This document shows, piece by piece, positions 21,597 to 33,136 of a stretch of DNA of 52,130 nt; within the stretch, counting starts at the first letter, position 1, and each line of letters opens with the position of its first letter. The stretch is from Terramyces sp. JEL0728 (lineage: Eukaryota; Chytridiomycota; Chytridiomycetes; Rhizophydiales; Terramycetaceae), in assembly GCA_027603945.1 (NCBI GenBank), contig JADIIU010000092.1, positions 1-52,130 on the forward strand. Direction: 5' to 3'. The notes below the pieces were generated by a model. That model was not told the origin of the DNA and made no database searches. It saw only the letters and a program-made list of their open reading frames with translations. Position numbers and translations under genes: made by a program.

Positions 21597-22095
21597 TATT
21601 TATAATAAATAATTGTAATAATTTGCTACATATTTCTACTGGATTGTTTTTTGTCATAAGGTAATGCACACAGGAGCACATGACATCAAAATGGTCGCCG
21701 ATTGTTTTTGGAGCCTTTAATCCAGCGGGGCCCGCCGACAGAAAAACACAGAATGGACCAAGCCAAAACAAGTATTCGTCTGGAAGAATAACTAGCCCAC
21801 TAGTAACTTGAATATAGTCCGCATTTCCTCTTGGTTATACTTTAATAAGGTATACGAAATGATATCCCGTGATCACATATGCTTTCCAAAAAAAGAAACT
21901 CAAGCTGGATGATCATGGGAGTAAATAATACAAGCTGCTCGACCAATCAAATATCGACTTTTATTGTATCTAGAACGACAAGCCAGATGTAGCGTGCGAT
22001 AAACCATTGCTAGATCTGACACAACATAAAGCTAGAGTCTGATAGTTGCGTATTATCAGTCGAATTCAAATTCGGTAAATTTGGCCAATCTAAAA
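21597..22095. other. intergenic stretch
   Basis: About 500 nt between bHLH copy 2 and the SNAP-like gene, both on the plus strand. Nothing beyond the AATAAA of the former was recognised. Confidence 0.4.
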
Positions 22096-23046
22096 ATGTC
22101 GAGAGCACAGGAATTTGAAAACAAGGCAAGACAGCAATTAAAAGATTCTTCTTCGTTCTTTGGGTTGTTAGGATCGCCTCCAAACCATATGCAAGCAGTT
22201 GAAGAGTAATTCCCCTATTAACATAGTTTCCAAACCGCTGCAAATCTATACAGAAACCAAAAACAGTATGATGAAGCCGTAAATTGTTTGTTGGCTGCCG
22301 CTGAATGCCATGTAACCCTGAATTCGTATTTCTTTTTAATCTAGTCCTTATTTGGCAGCACAAGCAACTTTGACTGCTGGGTCACTATTGGAAAAAGCCA
22401 ATCCTGAACGCTCTGCAAGTATTTATAAACAAGCATCTAATTTGTTTTACCAAGGAAATAGCAGTGATCGGGCAGCAGAAGTATTGGAAAAAGGTGCGAG
22501 GTAGACATGGTTAATCATAGAGCGCTGGAATTAACAAACAAAAAAAGAGCCTTTGAAATGTATATGGAGTCGATTAATTTATACGAACAGGAGGATCATA
22601 TTCAAACTGGGATCAACACTTACTCTGCTTGTTTAGCATTCACTCTGCGCAGTGGAATGAGAGAGGAAGCACTTCAAGTGTCATTAAGGATGCAGGAAGC
22701 TTTTTATAAAATCAAAAGGCAGACATCTTGCTACCGACAAGTTTTGGCGACTGTGCTGATCCTACTTTCGGATAGTAAATATGTTGATGCGTTCAATGCG
22801 TATACAGAAGCGCAAAAGTACGGACTGGACCAGACAGAAGAAAGCGCAGTTATACTATCAATATTCAATGCGGTTGAAACAGCTGATCAAGAAATGATGG
22901 ATATGACACTTACACAAAACAGATATTTGCTCGAAAACGAAGTATTGAAGCTGAATGTCAACGTTCCTGCCCAACCAATGCAATTGTTCAAGAGTAGTAA
23001 TCTGCAGGCACTCCAGGATGAAATTGAAGATGAAGGAATTTTATAA
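22096..23046 (+). CDS. gamma-SNAP-like NSF attachment protein
   Basis: Four exons (22096-22205, 22227-22325, 22345-22500, 22521-23046) with introns of 21, 19 and 20 nt yield 296 residues. It begins MSRAQEFENKARQQLKDSS and contains helical TPR-like repeats (FQTAANLYRNQKQYDEAVNC, ATLTAGSLLEKANPERSASI, YKQASNLFYQGNSSDRAAEV). The acidic C-terminus ends EIEDEGIL. The pattern matches soluble NSF attachment proteins, nearer gamma than alpha. Such proteins bind SNARE complexes and recruit the ATPase NSF to disassemble them after membrane fusion. Confidence 0.82.
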
Positions 23047-23266
23047 TATACTTGTATTTTATTCACTCCTGTCTATCTCACTGATAATTTGAATTTAGCA
23101 AGATTTTACTGAGAATTTGCCATTGGGCTCTTCGGAATCTATCGGATGTTTGTCGAACCCGCAGCGGTCCTCGAAAACTCAGCTAACCCAATCAATGCAA
23201 ACATCTATATCCAACCATACCTTGTAGCTAATTGCTCTAGTAATCATAATCACCATTCTTCTACAT

Positions 23267-23288
23267 CACGTGATACTATATAAAAAAA
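23267..23288 (+). promoter_or_regulatory. E-box CACGTG and TATA box of the cytochrome b5 gene
   Basis: CACGTG (23267-23272) is followed 4 nt later by TATATAAAAAAA (23277-23288), 25 nt before the ATG. CACGTG is the class of site expected for bHLH proteins with the HxxxERxRR pattern, such as the two encoded in this window. Direct regulation is only a hypothesis. Confidence 0.5.
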
Positions 23289-23313
23289 CCAATGAAGCGG
23301 ATTTTCTACCTCA

Positions 23314-23775
23314 ATGAGCAAAGTTTACACCTCAGCACAAGTAGAAGAACACTCTGACAGAACCGATCTATGGATGACCATCCACGGAAAAGTATACGAC
23401 GTCACAAAGTTCTTGGACGATCATCCAGGTAAGTAAATATAACCCAGGTGGTGAAGAGGTTTTGACTGAACTAGCTGGCCGTGATGCAACCGATGCCTTT
23501 GAAGAAATTGGTAACCCAAATTAACCCCAGGGTAAATATTCATTTAATTAGTCATTCTGATGATGCAAGAGACTTGTTGAAAACGTTCCTTGTTGGCGAA
23601 TTGGACAAGAAGGATTTCACTTCCAAGCCTAAAGCCAGTGTACCAAAGAGTGCTGCTGCCTCCGAAACTTCAACTGGACCGTAATTGGGTTTTTTATTGT
23701 AGGTCTGTTGTGTTGTTTGCTTTGCCAGTTATTTTTGCGGCTGCATTTGCTTATTATAAATTCTACTCTGCGTAA
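23314..23775 (+). CDS. cytochrome b5, tail-anchored
   Basis: Exons 23314-23428, 23448-23510, a single base at 23531, 23552-23680 and 23703-23775 give 126 residues. The haem-binding core has both axial histidines: FLDDHPGGEEVL (across a 19-nt intron) and AFEEIGHSDDARDLL. The codon for Gly before the second His is assembled from three exons: G from 23510, G at 23531, T at 23552. Introns 23511-23530 and 23532-23551 are both 20 nt. A Ser/Ala/Lys linker leads across a 22-nt intron to a C-terminal membrane helix (SVVLFALPVIFAAAFAYYKF). It is an electron carrier for desaturases and P450s on the ER (or outer mitochondrial) membrane. An indel in the assembly could also explain the one-base exon. Confidence 0.88.
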
Positions 23776-24177
23776 TATAGTTGTCTGGATTTTCAATTGA
23801 TTGTGTCGTATTTTGTGTTTGTATTGGATCGAGTAGTTTATCTGGCCTGATCTGGTCCAGGTTCGACTCCAATGCCCTGAGTTTCATATCTCCCTCAATA
23901 CTACCGTCAACTGAATATTTCATCTGTTGAAACAGCCAGCTTGTATTTTCAGCCTACGCCATAGTAAGTATCCAAGACAGAGCGATCACCTAAACTAGCC
24001 GAAAGTTGCCAACTGGTAGAACCGACTGAGGCGAAAATTATAGGCTGGTTTGTTTCTGTAGTTTCGATTTCTGATCACCCCAATTTTAGCGAAAACATCC
24101 CAGTTAGTTGTCCTGTGACCGATGCCAAAACGCCAGTGACAAACGGCTCACGCATTAAAATATTTTGCAAATTAAAA
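23776..24177. other. intergenic stretch
   Basis: About 400 nt before the LKR/SDH start. A B-box-like GGTTCGACTCC occurs near 23858 but no cloverleaf fits (see rejected list). Confidence 0.4.
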
Positions 24178-26927
24178 ATGCTTCGATTGAGGAAATACAC
24201 CACGAAAGCGCTGACAATCGGCATCAGGAAAGAAGGAAAGAACAGATGGGAACGCCGTGTTCCACTTGTGCCTGACCAAGTTGAACGACTAGTGAACGAA
24301 CTTGGATCAAAAGTAATTATCCAGCCTTCCACAAAACGTGTGATTCCAGACGCAAAGTATATCGCTGTAACTTTATTAGCTGATTATAGGCTGGTGCAAT
24401 AGTCCAGGAAGATTTATCCCAAGCAGATGTGATTCTAGGAGTAAAAGAAGTCCCAATCAACGACCTGATCCCAAATAAAACCTACATGTATTTCTCACAT
24501 ACACACAAAGGACAACATTACAATATGCCAATGTTGAAGTCGGTCATGGACAAGAAGATTCGTTTGTTGGATTACGAGTTGCTGACTGACGAGCATGGTA
24601 AAAGGCTAGTACAATTCAGCAAATTTGCTGGGTATGCAGGTATTTTATTGTTTACGAGGTATGATTGATGGACTACACTCCCTTGGGCTAAGATTGCTGG
24701 CTTTAGGGCTTGGAAATCCATTTTTGGCGATTGGCATGTCGTACATGTACAGAGCAGTCGCTGATGCTCGTTTGGATGTTACTAGAACTGGCCAAGTTAT
24801 TATGGACGATGGATTGCCGAAACAGCTTGGACCAATGATCTTTGTTATTACAGGCGATGGTAACGTCTCCAGAGGTGCGCTTCATGTATTCAAATGCTTA
24901 CCTCACGAATGGGTCAAAGCTGAAGATTTGGAAGCTCTTTCAAAAAAAAAGGACTTTGACAACCACAAAGTATATATTTGTCAAGCTCGTCCAAAAGATT
25001 TTATTGTTGACAAGGATGGCAAATTTGACCATGACGACTATATCGGCAACCCTCAAAAGTACAAGTCAGTATTCCACGAAAAAATAGCCCCGTACGCAAG
25101 ATTGATTTTGAATGGAATCTTTTGGACCGACAAGTACCCGCGGTTGATGACTATTGAACAAACAAAGCAGCTTGCCCAGAATGATAATCTCAAATTGCTT
25201 ACGCTTGCTGATGTTTCGTGTGATATCAATGTGAGTTTTACTAATTTAGGGATCATTTGAATTCATGGGTGAATCCTCAACAATCGACAGTCCTTATTTC
25301 ATGTACGACCCAATTACAAAGAAAACTCACGATGATATTGAAGGAAAAGGCATACAAATCATGTCAATTGACAACTTACCGACTGAAATGCCACTTGAAG
25401 CCAGTGAATTCTTTAGTGAAGCATTATTCCCAGTAGTCGCCCAAATGGCAAAAAATAATTTCACTCATCCAGTGTTAACTAGAGCTTCAATTACAGATTC
25501 AGATGGAAAGTTGGTTGGGAAACACGAAAAGTTGGCTAAATTTGTTGAAAAACATGCTCATGCTACCGTTGTTGACCCAAAGAAGGTATTGCTACTGGGT
25601 TCCGGATTTGTTGCAAAACCACTGGTCGACTTTCTCCTCAGAAACAAAGGATACAGTGTTACAATTGGTACATTTGACTAATTTTAGCCAGCAACATGAA
25701 GCAGGAAGCACTCAGATTATCTGATAACCGTCCAAATGCCCCAGTAGTTCCATTAGACGTATCCAACAAACAGCAACTAGGCGAATTAGTAAAATCACAC
25801 GATATTGTAGTCAGTTTCGTGCCAGCAACATTGCACCCTATTGTTGCTGAGGAATGCTTGAAATTCAAAAAGAACTTGGTAACTGCTAGTTACATATCAC
25901 CTGCAATGCAAGCATTAAACGACAGAGCAAGGCAGGCTGGATTAACGTTTATGAATGAAGTTGGTCTTGATCCTGGTATTGATCATTTGACCGCCTGCCA
26001 AATGTTTGACCATGTAAAGAACCAAGGAGGCAAAATCACGTCATTTGTCAGTTGGTGTGGTGGTTTGCCAGCTCCAGAAGTCTCAAACAACCCTCTTGGA
26101 TACAAATTCAGCTGGAGCCCAAAAGGAGTGTTATTGGCTGGTCTCAACTCTGCCAAATTCAAGCGTGATGGCAAAGTAGTTCTTTTTTAACATAGTTTAT
26201 GGAAATTCCAGGGTCTGAATTACTTGCTAACGCAATTGATGTTCCAATCTTCAAAGGATACGCCTTTGAAGGCTTGGCAAATAGAGATTCTCTGCACTAT
26301 ATTGACACTTACCAACTGGATCCTGAGCATATTGAAACAATGTTCAGAGGTACACTCCGATACAAGGGATACTCTGAACTGATGCACATGCTGTCAAGAA
26401 TTGGATTGTTGGATACAACACCTCGCAATGACGTATCTGGCAGCTGGGGAGATTTATTGGAGCGCCTGGTAAACAATAAGCCAGGGTATGGATTGAATGT
26501 CTCTAACGAACAACTAAAGAGGCTTGAATCTGCAATCAATTGGCTATCGTTAAACTCCAAGGAAGCGCAAGTAAAGCCGTCACCAACTGTTTTGGACGCC
26601 TTCTGCGACTTGCTTCAAAACAAACTTGTATACGCTGAAGGCGAAAGAGATATGGTTGCCATGCACCACGAGTTTGGTATCAAATGGTCAAACGGATCGA
26701 AAGAAAAACGCATGTCTACAATGATTGCCTATGGTGAGCCAGCCGGTTACTCTGCTATGGCTAAAACAGTAGGTTTACCGGCCGCTATTGCTACAGAAAT
26801 GATTCTCAAAGGCGGAATCAAACAAGCTGGTGTTATTGCTCCAATGTCCAGCGATGTTTATGAACCAATGATTGTGAAATTGGAAAAGGAGGGAATCAAG
26901 TTTGTTGAAAGTGTTGAACAGCAATAA
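24178..26927 (+). CDS. bifunctional lysine-ketoglutarate reductase / saccharopine dehydrogenase (AASS type)
   Basis: Six exons (24178-24366, 24390-24639, 24659-25230, 25250-25667, 25688-26175, 26196-26927; introns 23, 19, 19, 20, 20 nt) give 882 residues. The N-terminus is a short basic, mitochondrial-like leader (MLRLRKYTTKAL), then the LKR half (IGIRKEGKNRWERRVPLVP, YFSHTHKGQHYN, AGMIDGLHSLGLRLLALG). The SDH half starts near residue 450 with KKVLLLGSGFVAKPLVDFLL, then NEVGLDPGIDHLTA and the C-terminal LVYAEGERDMVAMHHEFGIK. Animals and plants have this fusion for lysine breakdown; the well-studied fungi use separate LYS1 and LYS9 enzymes for synthesis. Beside LYS2, it may run in the biosynthetic direction, or serve catabolism with other LYS1/LYS9 genes elsewhere. 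The stop overlaps AATAAA. Confidence 0.95.
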
Positions 26928-26966
26928 ATTATTTCCCAATAAAGGCAACAATATACACATTTATTT

Positions 26967-27772
26967 TCAAAGTGCATTTTCCAATAAATAATTCTCAGCG
27001 TCCATATAAGTCGCAAGACCGCCAATATCCAACCTGCCAGCAATTGAAAGCGCGTAGACTGGTGTTTTGTGGATTAGCCACTCTATCCATCTTCCAGACG
27101 CATCAATATCACTCAGTGGATGACCCTTCTTTTCATCCAAAAATACCTTCAGCAATCCCATAGAAGAAGGGTGGAGAAAGTAAAAGCATGGACAGCCTTT
27201 ACGCGAAGCTGTGTTTTGCGGTCCTGGTTTCTCCAAAAAGCCAGTTACTCTTTCAATCCCATCCTCACTGGTAGTTTCCAACACCCCACTTTTAAAGCAC
27301 TCCTGGTCAGTTACGGCGCTGTAAACGACTACTGAGCTTTTCGTAAGAGTCGAATCCAACACAAATTGCGCGAAATCAAACTTTTTCAATAATGTGTCGC
27401 CTGCAACCACTATCAAGTCATCATTTTGTAAACCGAAATGCTGAATTGCGAGGTGCAGATCTTTTACTGATCCTGAACGGGTTTCATTTGTAACCACTCC
27501 GTTACTGAAAATGCTCTTCTGGTCAAAGCCAGCTTTTTTCGCCCATTCATCAAATTGAGCTTTGTGAGTTTGATTGCAGATGATGTACGGTTTGTGACCA
27601 CCAATGATTTCAAGCCAATATTCCAACAGCGGCTTTTGGTTCAATGGCAAAAGAGCTTTCGGAACACCAACCAGATTCTTCAAATTGGATTCCTTGAGAT
27701 CTCTCTCTAGCCTAGTACCAAAACCTTTTTAAGTGAGAAAATACCGGCACACAAAAATAGCACATTGGGCAT
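26967..27772 (-). CDS. NTP_transferase-family sugar-phosphate nucleotidyltransferase
   Basis: Two exons (27772-27745, 27724-26967) with a 20-nt intron give 261 residues. The first exon supplies MPNVLFLCA, completing the nucleotide-binding motif LCAGFGTRLERDL that the second exon alone would lack. Then follow VPKALLPLNQKPLLEYW, LIVVAGDTLL (metal-binding Asp) and GFLEKPGP. The fold transfers a nucleotide to a sugar phosphate; substrate cannot be told from sequence. It converges on the LKR/SDH gene (39 nt between stops) and starts 45 nt from the divergent ABC gene, so both share one tiny promoter. Confidence 0.85.
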
Positions 27773-27817
27773 TGGGAAATGAAACAGGTGGACGGGAGAA
27801 AAAATTTATTCAGTAAG

Positions 27818-30800
27818 ATGGAAGTTGAAGGCGAGCCAGAAATTGAACCAGACGATATAAAGATGCAACAACTCGATGGTTCACAGGACATGCTAGATGC
27901 TGGTTCGCAATCCAGCAGTGTCGGAAGTTTAGACTCGAACGAAGAACGTCCAATTGAAGAGGAGCAACCAGCTAGACCTAAAATAAAGAGAAAGAGGAAA
28001 AAGACTAAATTTACACTTAAACCACGGAATATCTGCTCTCAATTTACCTTCAGCTGGATCATAGCTCTCGTTTACAAATGTACAAAGACAAATGATGTTC
28101 GAAATTTACTATTGATGTTGGACCGAACAGAAACGGCAGAGGTAGCAGGCAATAAATTGGAGAAGAACTGGAATGAAAAGTAGGTTTTCCTAACCTAGAA
28201 AACCCTCCTTATTTTGGGCATTATTTTCTTCATTTGGATACTCTTATCTCCCGCTTGGAATATGGAAAATATTCTGGATTGCCTTTATCTGGTTTGGAAA
28301 TTTCTATTGTTTCTTGAATTTAATTAAACTAAAAGAGGATAACGGAGAAACCCATCAAGCTCACCTGTATGCTGGTGGAATTTTTTTATGTTCATTATTT
28401 GGCACACTGTGCTTCCATCAACTAACTGTTCAGTGTACTAGGATTGGGATACAAGTATTTATTACTAACTGGAGTGTCGTGCTGCTTTGATGGTGTTGAT
28501 CTACAGAAAATCATTGCGACTGAGTTACGTGAAAGGAGGTGTGGGCGATATTGTCAATCTCATTTCTATTGAATGTAACAGAATTGCGGAAGCTTGTGTT
28601 TATTTGCATTATTTGTGGTCTGCTGCATTCGAATGTGTTGTTTTGTTGCTACTTGCGTACTACAACATAGGCGTCGCTGCTTTTGCACCACTTGCATTAG
28701 TCATTTTCATCCTATTTCCAGCAGAATTCTACTTGGCGGTTAAATCGTCGTCCTCTGCATGTAAACTGACTGCATTGATCACAAAACGTGTTTATTTGAT
28801 GTCTGAAATTCTAACAGCAATCAAACTAATCAAATTTTACACTTGGGAAAATTACTATAGAGAAAAAGTGGCAGCAATGCGTCAACAAGAAATTAACGAA
28901 ATGAGAACAGAACTGCGTTTGAAAATTTCAAGTTTCACCATTGTGTTTACAGCGCCTGCGGTCGCAATCTGCGTCGCAATGTCTGTTTATCATGCTTTAG
29001 GCAACGGATTAACACCCCATGTCGTATTTACTTTACTGTTTCTCCTGAATACCCTGCGATACCCACTGTTATTCCTTCCAAACGCCGAAAGAAGTATCAA
29101 TGGTAAACAGCCATAATATTAGGTGCGCAAAATTCATTGAAAAAACTGGAACAGTATTTCTTGTTGCCCGAAATTGATAGCCCGCCAGATGATGGCACAG
29201 AACTCGAGCCACAAGTATGTATGAGAATTGAAAACGGAAATTTCGTTTGGGATGGCGATTTGGATCATCCACACATTACTGATTTGAACTTGACTTTAAA
29301 TAGAGGCGAAGTGGTTGCTATTGTTGGAGATATAGGATCTGGCAAGTCATTATTGGCTGCAATTATGGGCCAGTTAAAGAAAACCTCGGGAAGTGTAACT
29401 GTTAACCAGTATAGTCTAGATTAACAACAGCGCTGTGTGTGGATTTGTTCCGCAAGAACCCTGGTTCATCAATGCCACGTTGAGAGATAACATCATGTTT
29501 GGACTAGAATTAGATGAGAAGAAGTACATTGAAGCAATTAGAATTGCCGGATTAACAAGAGATTTTATGCTTCTTTCAAACGGCGATGAAACTTTTATTA
29601 ATGATTTAAATTTGTCGTCAAGCCAAAAACAAAGACTGTCCTTGGCAAGGTGTGTATATCATGATCCTGATATCATTTTGATGGAAGATTGTTTAGGGTA
29701 AGTTTGTCCTAATTCAGTGACTTTGATGCAACTCAAGCCAAAACATTATTCAAGGAATCCATCAAGAATCAGCTTGCTAAAACCAAATGTGTTGTAATGC
29801 TCACTCAACAAAAGCAGTTTCTTCCTGACTTTGATAGAATAATTGTCATGAAGGCGGGAAAAGTCGTTGATGAAGGCACCTACAAGGACTTGAAAGCCAA
29901 GAATGTGAATTTTTCAGCCTGGGTCACTGATGTTGTTCAGTTAGATGATGATCCAAGTGGATTGCTGGAGAACAGTATCTGAATTTAATGTAGTGAATGA
30001 ATTAAAGTTGGATCCCCAGACTTCAATTACCAAACCGCAACTTTTAAGTCCTTTGAGGCCAGGAAACAAACCGCCTCATTTGCAAGTAAGGAAAAAGACA
30101 ATGCCTAGGAGTTCACCGTTGGCCAACTCGGTCATGAATGCAGACACAAACACCTCAATCAAGCAAATCATGGAATTGAATTCTAACTCTGTCCAGATAT
30201 CACAGCTGAATGAACAGACAATCTCCAAGATGATTGAAAGATCTCAAAATTCTATTTTGACTGGGAATGCAATGCGGCCCCCTACCAATTTTGCAAATCA
30301 GGATTTGGTAACAAGAACAATTGAAGCGAATCATTTGACTGTCCATTCTCTGCATGATTTTGATGTTGGGACACTTGAACCTGGGGAAGCCAATGAAGAT
30401 GAATCTGCGTATATGCAATTCTTAAAGTCAAAGCCTGGGATATATCTAGGATGCTTTTTCTTGTCAATTTTCTTGATTGCCCACGGATTTAGATTCTTTA
30501 GCGGTGCCCTATTTTAATGCTAGATATTTGGCTCATTACTTTGACTGAAAATCCCGACAACTTTGACCATAACATGGCGATCCAGTGGGGGTTGTGTGGA
30601 ATTATTGCATTCACCATTCTGATAAGAGGTACTGGATTCAACTACATGATATTAAGCAAGGCTACACTCTGGCACACCAAAATACTAGAGGTACAAGTGG
30701 ATTAACCCAGTCTGTTTTGCGCGCACCAATGTCATTTTACGATGTAACTCCGCTTGGTCACATTTTATCGTTCTTTGCCAAGCATTTATTTTCCGTCGAT

Positions 30801-32475
30801 GAAGTATTGCCGGATAGTTCTTTACAAGTGCTTAGTTTTCTCCCGATTGTGCTGGGAACTATTATTGTCGCTTGCTGCTACGTTCCTTGGCTCTGGGCAA
30901 CACTCCCGTTGTATTTTGCAGGATGGTTTGCAGTAGTATTCTTTTGTATGGCAATTCAGTACTTGTTCCAAGACTTGGAAAGTAAAAACTCATTAATGCA
31001 GCTTCAAACAAATCTCCAATGTTTGCGCATTTATCGACTACTCTTGAAGGTTTGTTTTTGATTCGTTTATATCACGCACAGGAAAAATTTGATCATTTTA
31101 ATTGCAACCTGATTGATTCTGACCACAAGGCTCTTTATTCATTACTATTAGGTACTTGGGCATTAATTAGTTAAAACATTAATGGCTGTCTCTTTAGATG
31201 CCATATCTACACTATTTATTTATTTCTGCACCTTATTTTCCATTCTATTTAACGTTGGCCCTTCAGAAACAGGATTGGCAGTTTCCAATGCACTGCAGCT
31301 GCTGCTATTTGTGCCTCTTTTGGTAAAAATGTTCTTTGATTTCCACGAATCAATGAGCAGTGTTTCTTCCTTGATTTACTTTGGAGACAAGGTTCCCAGA
31401 GAGGTATTTTATTGGTAACGCAGACCAAATCAAAGCACTCCAAGATCCCAGACGACTGGCCAAAGGAGGGGGAAATCCAGTTCAAAAATGTATCTTCCAA
31501 ATACCAACGATATGGCGTGTCTGTATTGAAAAATGTATCTTTCCACATACTCGCAAAGGAAAAGATTGCCATCTTGGGAAGGTCCGGTTCTGGAAAATCC
31601 ACAATATTAAGTGAGTAATTACTGATCCTAGTGAACCTGCTCCGTATTCTTGAGCCGTCTGAAGGACAGATTCTCATTGATGGAATCGATACTGGCAAAA
31701 TATCCTTGAATCAGCTGAGGTCGAGAATTGCAGTTATTCCTCAAGAGCCTGTCATGCTTTCTGGTACTATTCGGACGAATCTGGACCCATTTGGCACTTG
31801 CAAGGATGATGAAATCTGGAACGCTTTGAAAATGGTTCATTTGGGTGAAAAGATTATGGAAATGCCTGATAAGTTGGAAACTGCGATTACTGAAAACGGA
31901 AGAATGTTTAATATCTCTGAAAGACAACTGTTTTGTATAGCAAGAGCGATTTTAATCCGAACCACGATTGTAGTTTATGATGAACCATCGGTAACTGTAG
32001 ATAGAGACACTGAGCATTTGATTCAACAAGTGATGACCGAAAACTTTTCAGATTGTACATTAATTGTATTGGCCACTAGGTTTAGGGTAATCGTGCAGAT
32101 GGACAGGGTGATGGTAATGAAGCACGGTGAAATTGTAGAGTTTGATACTCCAATTGCACTTTTGGATAATCCGAAATCCAAGTTTTCGTTAATGCTGTCC
32201 CAAACTGGTAAGCGTTGTTGACCATAGGCGATATCGATCCTGCTCATTTAAAAAAGCTGGCAATGAAAAAGTTGGAAAGGACTGCCAGCCAGCCATCCAT
32301 TATTTCTTCAAGAGCTAGCAGCAAAGGCTCTATGGTTCCAAAGCACCTTGGAGAACTATTTATTGCTCCTCCTGTCTCACCGCCATCTTCAACTCGATCT
32401 CTGCCTATTGAGGACGAAGTCACCAGCTCGACCATTGTATTACTCCCTACAAGTGCCACTCAAGTAGACGATTAG
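27818..32475 (+). CDS. ABCC-type ABC transporter with degenerate ATPase motifs
   Basis: Fourteen exons joined by thirteen introns at 28180-28198, 28455-28474, 29103-29122, 29409-29430, 29698-29717, 29975-29993, 30504-30523, 30691-30710, 30982-31001, 31152-31170, 31404-31423, 31611-31631 and 32208-32227 give 1465 residues. An ATG at 27779 would add 13. Order: acidic N-terminus, TMD1, NBD1 (GDIGSGKS about 484; VPQEPWFINATLRDNI), Ser/Asn-rich linker, TMD2, NBD2 (GRSGSGKS about 1181; VIPQEPVMLSGTIRTNLDPF), Ser-rich tail. There is no TMD0, as in ABCC4/5-like exporters. Oddities: signature LSSSQ in NBD1 and a shortened ISERQ in NBD2; the switch histidine is Gln in NBD1 (MLTQQ) and Thr in NBD2 (LATRF). 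Hydrolysis may be weak or the protein regulatory. Substrate unknown. Confidence 0.93.
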
Positions 32476-32504
32476 ATGTCAATAAACTACATAAATATTA
32501 ATAT

Positions 32505-33046
32505 TTATTCTAATCCACTTCCATCTGGATGGTATTTCAAAACCGACTTTCTAAACTCCACAGGGTCGTTCCACATTTGTGCAGCATCAGTATTTAACGG
32601 AGATTCGTTATTTGGCTCACCAAGTAGCGATTGTACGGATAATAGAATTGTTTGGACATTATAAATCGCAGACCATTTATCCTTTAAAATATCCAAGCAG
32701 ATCGCACCGTTAATATCTACATTTGGATGGAAGCAAGTGGTTTCAAATCTAACTGCTGGCGGCAAATAAGGATAATTCTAGCATCAACTAATAATGTACC
32801 AGTGGGAAATCGAATGCTAATTTATAAACGAGTCCCTGATATACTGTCCCAACGGGTCCGTGAATAGTTGCGATCCAGTGTAATAGATTGTCTTTTTGGG
32901 GAAATGCAGATATTCCTTCTGTGCGAGACATCTATGTTAGGTATAGCTACCATTAAAGTCATCAATTCTGATTGCAGTCTGGATTATTAGATCGGTTACC
33001 TTTTGGATACTGCAGTGATATCGCCTGCTGGAGCTGCTGTGTTCAT
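32505..33046 (-). CDS. UBE2C: ubiquitin-conjugating enzyme E2, UBE2C/Ubc11 type
   Basis: Four exons (33046-33000, 32978-32951, 32931-32800, 32777-32505; introns 21, 19, 22 nt) give 159 residues. [52 protein letters not shown], then the catalytic segment [19 protein letters not shown] with the active Cys, and [20 protein letters not shown]. The GISAFP insertion and the LKDKWSAIY context are typical of UBE2C. That enzyme initiates ubiquitin chains on cyclin B and securin with the anaphase-promoting complex. It converges on the ABC gene with 29 nt between stops. Confidence 0.92.
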
Positions 33047-33136
33047 CTTTGGAATTGAAAATTTTTCAGAGATTTCAAGGTTTTGGACTACAATCCGGAC
33101 ATGGCCATTTTGGAATATCGAGGAAATTCGTTTATT

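Noticed and set aside
23840..23880. GGTTCGACTCC, like a tRNA T-loop/B-box
   Set aside because: No matching acceptor stem, anticodon arm or good A-box could be built on either strand.
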